Assembly: GCA_016801885.1 (NCBI GenBank)
Contig: CM028893.1
Coordinates: forward strand, 13,131,950-13,195,949
Direction of reading: 5' to 3'
DNA length: 64,000 nucleotides
Origin: Toxotes chatareus
Taxonomy: Eukaryota > Chordata > Actinopteri > Toxotidae
Part shown: positions 12,701 through 27,600 of the stretch, one piece after another
How positions within the stretch are numbered: the stretch's first letter is position 1
How the letters are laid out: the number at the start of each line of letters is the position of its first letter
Program-made: the position numbers and the translations under genes
Notes under the pieces: generated by a model
What the model was told of the DNA's origin: nothing
The model's database searches: none
What the model saw: only the letters and a program-made list of their open reading frames with translations

Positions 12701-13720
12701 AACCAGTCCAACTGGTGTGCAGCCGAGAAAGAGTGTGAGGGCAGATCTCACAAACAATGGTGAAAAAAGTGACACTTAGGAGAAAGTTCCCCAGATCAAA
12801 GTACGGGTGCCATCCAGTAGTCTGGTAACCACTGATATACAGATATCCAAGCACACCAACACACCCAGAACAGTCACTATGCTGGTAAATCAACCAAACA
12901 AACCCCTCAGTCACAAAACAAAACCCTCTGGTGCTCAGGTGCTTTGGGGTGCTCACGTGGAAAGTGTGCAATACATAGTTTGAACCCCTATACCAAAATG
13001 ACAACCAGACCAAACCAGACACCTTCACAAGCTCAAAATGTTGACAAGTCAGGGTCATGCACAATTCTGGGTGACTTTGTGAAGCCAAACAAACATATTT
13101 CAAAACTGTAAAGATATAAAAACATGTATAAATACAGTACAAAATCAAAAACAGCATCACAGAGAAATATCACAGTTCTTTTCTAAACTAAACTAAACTT
13201 TTGTATACTATATATTTTATATATTTTTATATATACTATATATTGTATATAGTATATATAAAAATATATATACTATATATTGTAACTGGAACTTAAAGTA
13301 GCCCATATGCAGGAAAATGAAACCAGTCCAACCTTATGCATCTTACCTGGTGGTCCCATTGAGCCTGGAGAACCAGGGGGGCCTGGGGGCCCCACTGAGC
13401 CAACGGAGGGGGATCCAGGAGGGCCACGAGCTCCAGGGATACCAGGTGTACCGGGCTCACCTGGACAGGGAGAAGAGGATGTGACTGTCAGGTGGCAGTA
13501 CACACACACACACACACACACACATGTTGTGATACACATGACATTAGTAAAAGAACTAAAGAATACCTTTGGGTCCTGAGCTGCCATCCAATCCAGATCG
13601 TCCTGGTGAACCGGGGCTGCCAGGGAAACCAGGATCTCCCTTTGGTCCAGGGAAGCCTTTACCTCCAGGTACTCCTGGTAAACCAGGTGGGCCAGGAAGT
13701 CCAAAGCCAGGCTCACCCTG

Positions 13721-13766
<46 letters not shown>

Positions 13767-16700
13767 CAAGCCACATGGTTTATTCAGGTCAGTCAAGCAA
13801 GCAGCCAAGCTGAGTGTACTTTATCTGTCTGTCCATCTCTTTTATCTACCTTAGGTCCAGGAATTCCAGGCTGGCCAGGCAGTCCATCTACTCCTGGTCT
13901 GCCTGGTCCTCCAGGAGCTCCTGGTTGGCCGGGGATACCTGGGAATCCTGGAGGAGAAAATAAGAGAGGGTGGAATCAAAGGTAATAATGATGCAAAAGG
14001 AGAAGGAAGAAAAGGTGGTCCAGGGTAGGAAAGACAATTTATGCAGAAAAAAACAAACATGAGGAGGAGTAAGATGTATTAAGAGAAGACTGTGGATGTG
14101 AAGGAGGAGTGGACGTAAGAGGAGCACAGGAAAAGATAAGAAGAGGTAGGATAAAGAGAAAGAGGGAAAGAGCAAAAGTATGGGTGGAGTGTTTATTGGT
14201 GTCTTTACCTTTTGCTCCTGGGGGTCCAGGAAGTCCAATGCCTGGGAGTCCAGGTTCACCCTTTGCTCCTGGCAAACCAGGGAAACCAGGCTGTCCGGGC
14301 TGGCCGGCGTTGCCTGACAACAGGAAAAAAAAAAGTCAATCAGGTAATGGATACACAATCACTGCATGTAAAAATGCACTATAAATCATGATTGTATACC
14401 TGGTGCACCAGACAGTCCAGGCTCGCCATCCAGTCCTCTGGGCCCTGGTAAGCCTTTCTCTGCCACCGATATGCCTGGCTCACCTTTGGGACCTGAATGG
14501 TGAGAGAAAGCACGAATGAAAGGTCAGAGGGTTGGGAAGTGAGTTAATTCCCAGTTTCTTATTTGGATCATCAATCAATAAAACTAAAACAATCCTCTTA
14601 CCAGGTGCTCCAGGAGCTCCGGGTCTTCCTGAAACGCCCTGGATACCTTTCTCTCCTGGAGGCCCTTGAGGTCCAAACCCAGGGGAACCTGGGGGGCCCC
14701 TGTCCCCTGGAATTCCAGGGGCACCTGTCTCACCAGGTAGTCCTCGCTCTCCTTTCACCAGCAGAGATCCCTGTGAAACATAGTCACAAATACACATTAG
14801 TTATGACGTGAGCCATGGATGATTCAATAGATCTAAATGCTGGAGTGAGTAAAGGCCACCTACAGGAGCTCCTTTGGGCCCAGGAGTTCCAGGCACTCCA
14901 TCACGACCGGGTCGACCATCCAGACCAGGCAGACCAGGAGGTCCGGGGAAGCCGGTGTCACCCTTCTCTCCCCTTAGACCATCGACTATGATAGGGTCAC
15001 CTGGGTCACCCTTCTCTCCAGGGAATCCTGGAGCACCTTGAGGGCCGGGGGTACCCTGCAAACAAAAGGATAAAAAATAATTTAGCTGGTTACTAGTACT
15101 TTACAGTTTACATTTTGATTTTAGGCTGGGCCATAAGAATTCAACTCTGAGTTAGGGATCAAAGATAATACTAGATAATTATCTGGTCGATACTATATTT
15201 TTGAGGCTAATACCACTATCAATATTTGAGATTTTAAGAATTCTGATAATACTATAAATAAAAATGCAAAGAAATTCAAATTTAGATACAGAACAGAGAG
15301 CACCAAAATGCCAGTTAAAAATCTGGAACTGATTTTCCAGGATAGTATGAGCTCCTTAAGGAAGTAAAACAAAAATACTACTCACAGGGGGGCCCACAGC
15401 ACCAGGTGTTCCTGAGAATCCTCTGTCTCCTTTGATACCTGGGCCGCCAGGAGATCCTGATGAAGGAGAAGAGAGTATTTTTTTTTAGTGCTGTTATCTC
15501 AAGATCGAAACTTAATTATTTTGTTATCTCGAGAGAAACAGAAGGCAGATTTATTGCAATAACAAGATCATTTCTCACATTATTTTGAGATTGCGGGATA
15601 ATTAAATAATTAAAACTGAAATTGCAAACTGAAAATGAGTGTCTGGGAATAAAGTTTAAGGATATTACCAGGGAATCCGGGTGGTCCAGGTGGTCCTGGG
15701 GGTCCTGGGATGGGACTGGTGCCACTAAAGCAGTTCACACAGGTGTCGCCCTTCTCACCTAAAACAGCGTCAGATCATTAGCATCAGTGTTTGTTGTGTA
15801 GTGGTGCACATACAGGGTGGACAATCCACTTGTTTTTTGTTATTTAATATTTTAGCTGTAAGATCTGACATTAATCTTCCACAATATTTATTTGCGATTT
15901 TTTTCAGGTTTTCCTCTGAGCTCAGAGATCTGTGAATGAACAGCAGCTCTATATTCTCTCACCTTTCTGGCCACTTTCTCCAGGGTAACCTCTCTCTCCC
16001 TGCACACCAGGACGCCCAGGCTCCCCAGGGATGCAGTTTTGTCCTCCGCTGGAATAGCCTGGAGGTCCAGGGGGCCCTGGTGCACCCTGGGCACCAGGAG
16101 TTCCTGGAACTCCAGGGGGACCTGGCAAGGAGAGCCCTGGAGGACCAAGGTCTCCCTTTTGACCTCTCTCTCCAGGGAAACCTGGAGATCCAGGCAGACC
16201 AGCACCACCGATGGCTGGAAGTCCTGGTGTCCCGGGAGGTCCTGTTAAGCCTGAAGAAGACAGGAGGAAAAAGTTTAAATGAAAAAAAAAAAGGTTTCTC
16301 AACTATGATTCTCTTTTGTGGTTCTTTTTTTTGCAAAAAGAAACATATTTGAATGTTTTGTGTCTGTTGCTGCATGTTTTGTGTTTACCTGGTGGTCCTC
16401 TCTCTCCTTTGGTCCCAGGTACTCCAGGGTACCCAGGCTCACCCTTAGGACCAACCCGACCCCCTGTTTGTGACCCAATCACCTAAAAAAATAATAGTAA
16501 ATTCAGAGGAAAAAGATCACACTCAGTAATCACAGATCCAAGGCATCCAAAGAGAGAAATGTCACCACCCAGTGGTCAGAAGAATGTAGTGCACTGGGAT
16601 CTTTTTCGTTTGATTGGTGATAGTTGGGGATGGAGAGCATTTTCTCTAGAGTTCATCAATTTCTTCCATCTTTTTAACTATTTTTTTTTTTTTATTTCAA

Positions 16701-19700
16701 GACTGTTTCTTTATGGCTACACATATTCACATATGAGGAGCTGTCTGTACAGTCAAGGTCTTGCAGTGAAACTGCCTTGCTTAAGAGCACTTGGACAGCG
16801 TTCTTCACGTTTTCACTCGGGTGATTATAGATTTGCAAAATACACACCACTCCCGGTGGGCCCTGGAATCCACGCTCTCCTTTTAGACCCTGAAAAGAAA
16901 GAGACAGATGGAGTGTTACTAATAATAATGATATTACCGTATGACTTGCTGAACAGAATTTTAAATTTTCTAAAAATGTGGAGAAAACCTACTCTCTCTC
17001 CATCCCTGCCCGGTGGACCCGGCAAGCCTGGCTCTCCTTTGACTCCCTGATAGTGAAAAGTGAAAAAAAGAAAAGAAAGCGAATAAAACATTTAAAAATA
17101 AAAGAACTGGCATGATTTCCCCAACATTAAGTGTTATGAATTGTGTTATATGTTGGCAGAACTCACAGGGAAGCCTGGAGGACCAGGGTCGCCGTCTTTG
17201 CCTGGTTTGCCCTGTAAAGAGGAGAAAATAGCGATCATGGTTTGTGTTTAGGTTGAAATGACACAAAAGGGGCCCAGACGCAAATTTTAAAATGTATTTG
17301 TGCTCTTGTACTTCCATCTTTGTAAGAAACAGTTTGACTTAAGGCCTTACAAGTGAGAATGCGTTCGGCTGAAGAAACAAAAACTGACAGAAGTAGTAGC
17401 AGAAGAATCTGTGTCTATCTGTGAACTATACTTACTCGTTTGCCTGATTCTCCTGGTTCACCCTTCTCTCCTTTCTGGCCACCTGAGGGACCCTACAATG
17501 TAAACGATACAAAACACATGTAAACAATATGGCTGTGAAAGATCCTTCTGTAGCTCACCAAAGAACTTTCAATGTTCTCTGATGTAGAGCGCGCTTACAT
17601 GGATCACTAAACTGTTTTTATTGTATTTTTTTTTTTCCTGATGTTTACATATGGTAACAGATACTCACAGGAATTCCTGGATAGCCTGGGTCGCCTCGGG
17701 GGCCAGGAGGTCCCGGGTCACCCTGGAGATAAAACACACAAAACAGTAAATTCAGAATTCAAAGATTTATCTAAACAATTTCACAGTTCACAAATGTCCA
17801 GTGGTGTCTACCTCATTTTTACAGGATGTGAATGGATGTTCTTTATGAGTTTGATTAGGATTATTGTCCTTTCCATCGCGTCTATTGTAGTATATTTCCT
17901 TCAAAATGTTTAATACCACAGCCGGAAAAATATATAAATACAGTATACACAAGAGCTTTAAGATGACCAAGAAGAATAAACAAGAACACTGTAGTCAGTG
18001 AGGTGAAAATGTGGGCAAAGTAAAGACAAAACAATTTTAAAAAGGACTTGTTCAGGGTTTGAACATTATGTGAATATGCTGAGTTGGGGAACAGATGGGA
18101 AACTGTTGCAGCTATGATCTGCTGACATCAAGTGTCTGATGTGAACGTTGCAGCCTCAGCTGCTTTAAACAGCTTAATGCTGCACTCTGGTGGTGAGACT
18201 TCTGCATCTGCAACTTTTTTCTCCAAAGATGTTATTGTAGAATTGACATGTAATTTTGGAGAAATGTAAGGTTAAAAAAAACAACAAAAACAAAACAAAA
18301 ACATTTTGGTTTCATTTCACTTTACATTTTTCTTACATTTATTAGGTTAGTTTTGGTTGTGGTTAGTCTGTTTGATGTTGGTTTAATACCCTTTGAACTA
18401 TCTTACTGTCAGATTAGATCCTAGAAAGAAATGTTACAGCTTAACTGGAAAAGTCTTGACCTTTTTTTTTTTAAAAACAACTGAACTAAACCTAAAAAAC
18501 TCCCTTGTTCAAGCATGTAACTCCAGTAATGCTTGGTGTGATTACCAAAGGACTGGCCACAAGAGTTATTCTCAGGTTGGTTGTATTACCTTGTCTCCTC
18601 TCTGAATCTCAGTCTCAGACGATCTCTTCTGTTCTCCCACCTGTCCTGGAGGACCGGGAGGTCCTGGCAAACCTGGTTCACCCTGCGTTCACAGCAAGAA
18701 ACGCACAAAATGAGATCAAGGAGCACAAGAAAGAACTGAAAAGACAGAGCGCTTGACAGAAAGACTGTTAGTCAGTGGTTTTTGTCACAGTCAGACTTTT
18801 TTACAGTACCTTCTCTCCTTTAGGTCCTTGAAAGTTCAAACCCATGTTTCCCTGCAAAGACACAGGATAAGAAAATGATGAAGAGAAGAAATGTAGAGCA
18901 AAGACACGATCATCTGGTCTTTGTTTTCTTGTTTTTATGAAATGGCAACAAAATCAGATCAATTAAAAAGCGCCTGAACTCACCTTAGGTCCAGGAGGAC
19001 CTGGAGGACCTGGACGACCCTGGAAAAAAAACAGCAGAAATAATTAACAACCATTTAATGCTGTTTGTACGATTGAGACAGAATTTTTTTTTTCAGCAGC
19101 AGCAACTCTCTTTTACCTCATAGCCTCTGGGTCCAGGAGGGCCGACTGGACCTTGCAAACCACTGGGACCAGGAGAGCCCTGTTCCATGGACACACACAG
19201 AAAACTGTCATACAGATATATAGTCTATAAAACCTTCAGAGATTTTACTTTTCTGTGAAATTAAATTTATTTAAAGTTTGAAAGCACATTGTTTCATCCT
19301 GGATGTGCGGAAGGAGCGATGTTCAGACAACCCGAAAACGTAAAGCCTCAGCTATCCTCGCCACGGAGGCATAAAAACTTACAGGAACTCCCGGCAATCC
19401 AGGCAGTCCCACGGATCCTTTCTCTCCGAAACGATTGGTGGAGATTACATCCCCTGGGTCTCCCTGTAGGAAACAAATTAATTAAAAAACACGCTCACAC
19501 TCACACATAAAATACTACTTACAAAGGACAAGAAACCCGTAGTTCATAAAGCAGTGTTACTTCAAACTATCAGGCACGGTTGATTTTATAATTTACTGGC
19601 TTAAATGACACAATGGTTGAGTACTATGATTCTTCACTATTCACTATTTTACATACCTTTGGTCCTGGCAGACCAGGTGGACCCTGTAAAGGAGAGAGGG

Positions 19701-22700
19701 AGAAGAATATTCTTCAGGCAACAGATCAAAACCAAACAGAGGTTGCTGATTACTGCGTGAAAAACTGTGACTCACTTGTAGTCCTTGCAGTCCAGGGATT
19801 CCTGGATTTCCAGGGAAACCCCTTTCACCCTGAAGAGCAGAAGAAGCAAAAACTGATTCTTGACCTTGGAAACAGTAATTTGACTGAAAGAAAAGCTCTG
19901 TTTTATGCCATTACTGAGACTTTTTCTAACCAAATGTTAAGATATTCAAAGCTGACATGAATAAGCTTTGAATAAGCCTGTAGCACTTTGAGAATACACA
20001 TCTCATTCATCTGACAGCTGACATTTCAGAGTATTCTGGGGAAAATGCGAAGCCTTTTTATATTTTCTGAATGGGATAATACCTTTGTCCCATTGCAGCC
20101 TGGCACTCCTCTCGGGCCTGGAGGTCCGTCCTGGCCTGGCAGACCCTGGGAGACAAAAACAAGTAAACAGGAAGTTAGATCAAACATGTTGGTAAGGTAA
20201 TCATTTGAGAAGGACTTTAGATGATGGAAAACTCACTGGAAGTCCTGGTGTTCCCGGAAATCCTGGCAAACCAGAAGGCCCCTGTTAGAAGGAAAACAAC
20301 ATATGTCAATCATTTAAAGTCTAAAGCCTGCACAGCATGTCAAAGACCGAGCATCCAGTTTGTAATGTCTCTGTGACCTCGCTGACATCTGCTGGCCAGA
20401 GGAGGGTGTTACAACCAAAGATCATTCTATGCTGAAACATCTTAGGGGGGATTCATAATTTGAATCAACAGGGAAAACTAACTCCTAACTAAACTTAATT
20501 TGTGATGTTTTACAAAGCCTTAGAAATATGATAAATTAAGGAAAAGGATCAACAAAATATATATATATACTTACTCTAATTCCTTTTGGACCAGGTGGCC
20601 CTTGAGGTCCATCACTACCCTGAGAGAAAACAACACAAATACAGACATTATTTACTGACCAAACTAAGTAGCATCAGGGTCAGGGCAGATCAGACCTATA
20701 AACTCCATGTGAAAAGTTCACCCTCCCTCCTTGCCTCCGACGCTTGTTTGGTTGTTTCCTAATCACTGCTAAACTTTGGTCACTTTGTCCCCAACCCACC
20801 TTCTCTCCTCTGGGTCCAATCGCCCCTTCGGGTCCGGGGAACCCCGGGACTCCTGGCTGCCCGGGGAGACCTGGGAAACCCCGTTCACCCTGCACACGAT
20901 GGCACAGAGAAAGAAACTGTCACTGCAATAGCCATGTGCTGTGGATTCTTTTATTTATAAAAGTATTTTCTCTTTTCTCCGCAGTATTGTTTCTCCTCTC
21001 ACATACTCGCACATTACCCTGGTAGCAAGTGCCTACCTTGGCTCCTTTCACTCCACTGCAGTCACATTTGGAGCCCACACATCCATGGCAAGCCTGTCGA
21101 GAAACAGGAAAGAAACAGACGGTAGTGTGAGTTTGTTGTTAAAATGTTTTTGTACAACTGGCCTTAAATGTTGCCAGGAGAACTTTATCATATAAATTAA
21201 ATATATTTTTCACTTTTCTTTTTCACAAAATGTGGATTAAACCACAGAGTTTGGTGACACCGGCCAGCTAAAATGCGACTGTATAACGTGAAACACTTTA
21301 TGGGTGATAAGTACAATGTGCAAAATTCCCTTTAAATACTGTGCATCCTGATTTTTGTTTGCATGTTTTTGTTTACAGCTGATGCACTTCATGCACTGAC
21401 GCCACAAGGGGGCGCTCCATCATTATGCACCGCCGCATGCCAAAGGCAGCATTTTCTCCCACAAGAAAGGAGGAAAGCCTGCGGATTCCCATTCAGGTTT
21501 TGTTTGATGATGAGAAGACCAGTGCAAGGTCAGTGAGGATCAAACAACAGACTAACCTCAAATAAAGATTTTTTTTATCTACAACCAAACAAATTTATCT
21601 CCCAAAATGTTTTTCTCAGCAAAGATGAGCAGTTAACTCCTCACTTTTAGAGGAGTAAACGCGGAGAAAACTGTGGAGAAGATGGTTAAAATGAAGTCGA
21701 GAAGGGAGGAAGGGAGGGAGGGAGGGAGGGAGGGTGTGGGAGTGCCAAGCAGTTGATTAACTTTTCCCATGCTTGTTGACACAGTGAATGCCAGACGGGC
21801 ATCGATTGCACGCATGCCAGGCAGTCAGCTTGTGAGAAAGACGGAGAGGCAGAGAACGCACGAGACAGGACAGACGGGCAGGCAAGTCAGCATTTTTCTG
21901 TGTCTGCAAAACCTGTTGTGTGTCCATGTTTGTGTTGATGGTTTTCATGGTATTACTGTTTTTCTGGCCCATGCACTCAGTAGGGCTGTGACTGATTCTC
22001 ATCACTTATTCATCTGATATTTTTCTGGTTAATTGATTCAATGTTTTGTCCAAAATATGTCTGTATTAAGTTACAGTATTTCAACACTTTGTGGATGCAG
22101 TGTCAGGTTCCCTGCAGGCCTCTCTCCGCTCTCACTGACAACATTATCACACTTCCTTTGACCCAGGAAGGTCAAAGGTCAACATCAGACAAGACTGACA
22201 AAATCAACCCGTGTACATACACAGTACAAATACTGTCTTCTCTTAATGGGTTCAGTGGGTGCTATTCATTACATTTACTAAATGTGAACTTGAGGAAGTT
22301 GATTTACAAACCGTTGAGTTGACACATTCCCTGGAATCTTTTCTATAGGTTTGTACTTTTCTAATTGAAGCTTAGTTTAGAACTTTAATTGATTAATTAA
22401 TTGATTCACAGAAGATGAATAAACATTTTTGGATAGATCTGATTAGTAGTTCAAGCAATTTATTATTTTGATGTTCCACTGGAGAGTGTGTGAGTATGTG
22501 TATATTTGTCACATTCCTCTGTGTGTGTGTCTGTCTGTCTGTGTGTGTGAGTGTACAGGATGTGTCCACAGTTATAAAACCAGGTGTTAACCACAGACTG
22601 ACAGGCAGTGCTGTGTGCGGTGGCTTATAGGACTTCCTGTGCAGCTCGGGGGCTAAAGCAAGGCACTATTCACAGTCAGGGTTGAGGGTTTGAGTCTCCT

Positions 22701-24376
22701 ACATGTCAGGAGTTTTGGATTTAAAGACCCAAAGAACGCTGCATGTTGGTCGTAAACACAAAACATGTGTAAACTGTTTTCTGGACCAGAGGGTAGAGGG
22801 GTTATCGATAGATACACACACGCCTGAACACATCAGGACATGGGTAGTCAAGTGTGTGTGTGTGTTTGTGTGTGGAGGTGTTTTTACAAGCCCTGGATCT
22901 CCAGATTAGTCTCTGGTCTGGTTCAGCTCAATGCAGTCTGCTCTCCCACGCCCTGTCCTGCAGCTCACACTCTCTTCTCCTCTCTCTCTCTCTCTGTCTT
23001 TCACTTTCTCTTCACCCATCTGTTTTCCTGTCCTGTGACCCCCTGTGAGGGTCCCAACCCTCAGGGGGTTCGTGAGAAGAAGCATTTATACTGTAATTCT
23101 AATTCTGACTAAAGGTTACATGATTCTATTTTATCAAATGTGATAAATATCTTTTGATATAATTAGTGGTTCGTATAATTATGTGAGACTACTGCTCAGT
23201 CTGTTTCTTAAATGCTTTGTTGGTTTGGAATAATCTTATTGTACATTTTTGTTTAGTTACCTTGATGCTACAAAACATAATAAACACAAAGCTTCTGGTT
23301 TAGCTGCAGGTGGAGGTGCAGCACTTTGCACTGCGGTTTTTGATTTTCTGTGAATCTGTTGCCCTTTAGGGTAAAATAATAGACTGAACAGAGCTGAAAC
23401 AAACTGAGCGTGGCTTAAAAATCTGCCTAAATACAGTGTTAAAAGCATCTCTCTCTCTCTCTCCATGCCGTTTGCCCCCTCTCTCTACCCTGGCTTTACC
23501 CCAACAGCACTGACGGGGCATGTAATCCACTTAGAAAGGTCAGTGAGCTGCAGATATTTGCTCCACTCCCTCCGTCTGTGTGGTTCTCTCTCTCTCTTTT
23601 AACTCCATCTATCATTTCCCTCACTCTCTCCTCAGCATCGTCCCACTTTTTTTCATCAACCATACAAGCAGGTCTGAGGTGAGGTGGGGGGGGGGGGGTG
23701 CACAGCCGGGCTCGTACTCTGAAGGTTGCCTGCCTGACCCGACACGGCTCAGATGATCCATCCAGGGTGTACCCTCCCTCTCACCCAATGTCAACCAGGA
23801 TTGGCTCAAGCCCCGCCCCCCACCCCTGTGACCCTCAGAAAGGTGAGCAGTATAGCTAAAGGGTGGATGGATGGTTTAAGTGCACAAAAACTCACCACAA
23901 AATAGTGAAAGGAGTGATTTGAGGGGTTGATTAAAAGACAATAAAATATTTCATGTCTGGGCACAAACACAGGCTACATCAAAAGCAAAGAGGGGTGTGT
24001 GCAGAGGGATGGAGAAGTGAGCCAGGTAAGAATGGGTGAGGAGGGGGAGGAGGACGAGCGAGGGGGGGGTGAGCGGAAGGCATGCACCCGGGGATTAGAC
24101 TGGCGAGACTGGAATTCCCCTGCTCATCAAAGACTGATGATTAGACACCTATACACACTGCCCTGCCCTGGGTAACACACACACACACACACGCATACAC
24201 TCATGCATAAGTACAAAGACAAACACATATGCATTCAAGCATCACAGAAATACACACATGAATACTGTAGATACACAAATACTCTCATAAACTGTACACA
24301 CAGCTGCAATGACAGGCAAGCTAACTGTGCATTTCCCTCGTTTGAACATCATTAGCACACACACAAACACACACAC

Positions 24377-24435
<59 letters not shown>

Positions 24436-24577
24436 CTGCAGCTTGCAAAACCCCCGATTTGACCACAGCACCACAACTAATAACTTCTGTTTTCCAATAC
24501 TGATGGCAGCTCAGCAGTCAGTAACCACAGTCTGCAACTAGAGTCAACATGTTCACATCAGGCAGCTGCAAAGTCAG

Positions 24578-24609
<32 letters not shown>

Positions 24610-27600
24610 GCACATCAAACACAGTTCTGCTTCAAATATATTAAATGTCAAACAATAAAAATTCGACATTATTTTCAGTTTTCCCATTTTGTTTTATTAC
24701 AGGTAAATCTGGGTACGATCCAACGAGCAAAAAGCAGCTAACACAAACCCGAGGATGACTGCGTGGACGAGAGAAGAGGCGGAAGGTTTGAAAAACTAAA
24801 CCAAGCCTAACACAAATCTGCCTCTAACACTTTGCCCTTATACTTGAAATATGTAAGACAATATGTAAAACAAGAACATGAGGCAATCTGGTGGCACAGG
24901 AGTTTCAGAGCTGTCCATCTAGTGGACAAGTTGATTGACAGTTGCAGCTCTGGACATATTTGTTCCATGTATTCCCAGCATCTCTGTACCCTCTGTACCC
25001 CTTCCTATCAGCCGTCTTTACTCTCTAATATTAAAGAAAATAATTGAAAGTGATGAGCATTAAGTTTGTCAAACTAGAAGATTACGTTGTTGTAATGGTG
25101 TCACTTGGCTCAGCATCTGTGTGCGTGTCCTACTTTGTGTGTTAAATATTTGTGTGTCTAAGTGTGTGTGTGTGTGTTTACCCTGTTCTGGAGAGTGGCA
25201 CTCCAGGCTCTGAGCTGCCGCGCCAAACTGCTGATCCCTTTCATCGCGGCTGGACTTTGACTACTTCAAGGTGCTGACGCCCCGAGAGCGATGACCAAAC
25301 CAAATATTTTCACTTCAACAAAAATCCAACAAAGTGTGTTTTGACTCACTGGCCCTTTGGAAAAGGAAGACCCCCGACTGATGAACCCCACGTCCCACAC
25401 TCACACACACACACAAACACACACATGCGATCGTGGCACAGTGCCGGTCCAGGAATTTCCACTGATATTCCAGGGAATTCTCTTTCTTCTAAATGCAATT
25501 TTCTCTCCTCTCTTTTCTTTTCATTTGGTCTAATGAATGTTGACCCCTGTGACCTCCCACTGTGAGATCCCTGCAGGGAGAGCATTTAAAGATTCTGAGG
25601 CACCGTCTCTGCATCCCCTCCACAACTGGTTCAGATTGTATAACAGTAGTTTTGCGTAACAAAATGCACTTAAGTGGGACATGTGGCTGCCACAGGGATT
25701 CATTCTCTGTCCCTTCAGGTACAAGTCACCCAGCTGGCCATTTAACAGCCCCTTCAGTTTGACGTTATTTTGTCAAACTAACTGAAGGTGAGTGTTTGGA
25801 ATTCCTAAAACATGGCCATCTGGATGGGACTTTATCTAAACAGGCCCTGAGAAGCGAAGGAAAACACACACATGAATGGGAACAGCATCAGAACCCACTC
25901 ATTTTAATGTCCAGCAGTTTTCAGGACAGAAACTGAACATAAAAATATGACCAAAAAAAAAAGGATCTGATCTCGCTGATCTAAATCTAACCTGAGTGAC
26001 TTTCACTTCACGTCTGAGGAGCTGAGCTAACAGCTCGCCCCTTTAAATCACTATATTACATCACTTATTCTAACGTTTGGGATAAGCAGAGTTTTTAAGA
26101 TAAAAATTCAAATAATTCTTATTATCTCCCAGTTGGTGCAGTTTGCAGATTTGCATGTTTATAGAACTGAGCAAGAAAAACCTCAAACATGCAAATTATG
26201 CCACCTGATGTATCAGTGGTTTCTATCAGTGCTTGTTCTAGAAAATGTCCTTAGGTGGATCTTGTCAGCAGGAGGGGGTGGAATTCCTTCCTCTGGGAGA
26301 GAGGATAACCCACCCTAGCACAGCCCAGCCCAACATAGCCCAACTTGGGCCCGCCTGGCCCGGCCCTGCCTAGCACAGGTTTAAACATGTCCCGCGAGCT
26401 GTCTTTGCAATGCTCCACATACATCACCACTTGGCACAGCGCAGCGTGGCTGCAGGCAGTAAGAAATTAGAGAGGGGAGCGGCAGCTTGCCAGCTGAATA
26501 CCTGGATATGTGTTGCCTGGGGACAGACTGAGGCAGGCAGGAGAGGGAGGAAGAGAAAATGAATGATGGAAGTAAAAAGTTAAGAAGAATGAAAGAAGGG
26601 AGAAGAATGGAAGACGGAAGAGACAAAAATAGATAGAGGAGGACAGGAAGTCACGGATGAAAGGAGGAAAGTTTCCCACCTTCAGCCTCTAAACATGTGT
26701 CAGAATCTCACTGATAAGATCAGACCTGTGGGATTTGGTCTGATGGAGGCTTTAAGAACGTGGTTCGGTTCAGAGCAGACACCAAAACCGCAAAGTCAGA
26801 AACTGTAACTACAATAAGAAAACGAAACTGTGTGGCTCACAACTTTTAAAAGCATGAGGGCGTGAGCGTTTGTGCTACATGAGCATGAACCTTTTCTCAG
26901 TCCAGCAGTCATGAAATGAGGCGCTGCAGAGGAACAAATGGATCTGTGTTTAGAGGAATCCCTTAGCGTTTCTTTTATCCTCACGAGCAGGGTTCAGATC
27001 AAGTTTCTTGTGTGAGCATTTGTCTAAATCTGCATTTAATCAAGATGTAGTTCGGGTTCAGTAGATTCTGAATCCTTGTTCCCATTAATCACCACCTCCG
27101 CCCTCCACAAGACTTTTCAGCCTAAGCAAAAAAAGCTAAAAATATCAATTCAAGATCATGTCAGGCTTTTCGTGCTGCATAAACCATCACGCAAACAGCA
27201 AACGGCTCCACGCTTCCATACACCAAGCGTCAAAACTTGAACACTGGCAATGTATCACTGTTTGGATAAGCAGCAGCCTAATCTTAATATTTACCCAGGA
27301 GCTTTGGCTGTAAACAAAACAAGATAGCACTTGATGTCCAGATACTGTATCTGTGAGATGGTGGGACAGATAGGAGGGAAACACGTGGCTGCTCTGCACT
27401 CAACAGAGTGAAAGTTACTTTTCATTTTACGTTCAGCTGATGCGTCAGTGTGTTTATGATGCAAAGTGGGATTAACAGTTGAATCGTCTGCACTCAGACA
27501 CCTGCTTTAAGCTTCGTTCTCACTGGGACAGTCTGATATTTGTGGGAAAGGCTTTACACTGCAGGGATTTGCTCTCATTCACCCATTAGTGTTCTTTGTG

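Noticed and set aside
13569..13985. Plus-strand collagen-like open frame
   Set aside because: It is the antisense of col4a5 exons 28-29. Gly (GGN) and Pro (CCN) codons are each other's complement, so the opposite strand also reads as Gly/Pro repeats. It runs through introns and a CA repeat.
16848..16889. Apparent one-base deletion in exon 18
   Set aside because: A counting slip on first reading. The exon is 42 nt and the Gly register is intact.
23030..23062. Stem CCCCTGTGAGGGTCCCAACC and its partner, considered as a terminator or structured RNA
   Set aside because: The arms are imperfect, and similar phrases are common in degraded fish LINE ends near such repeats.
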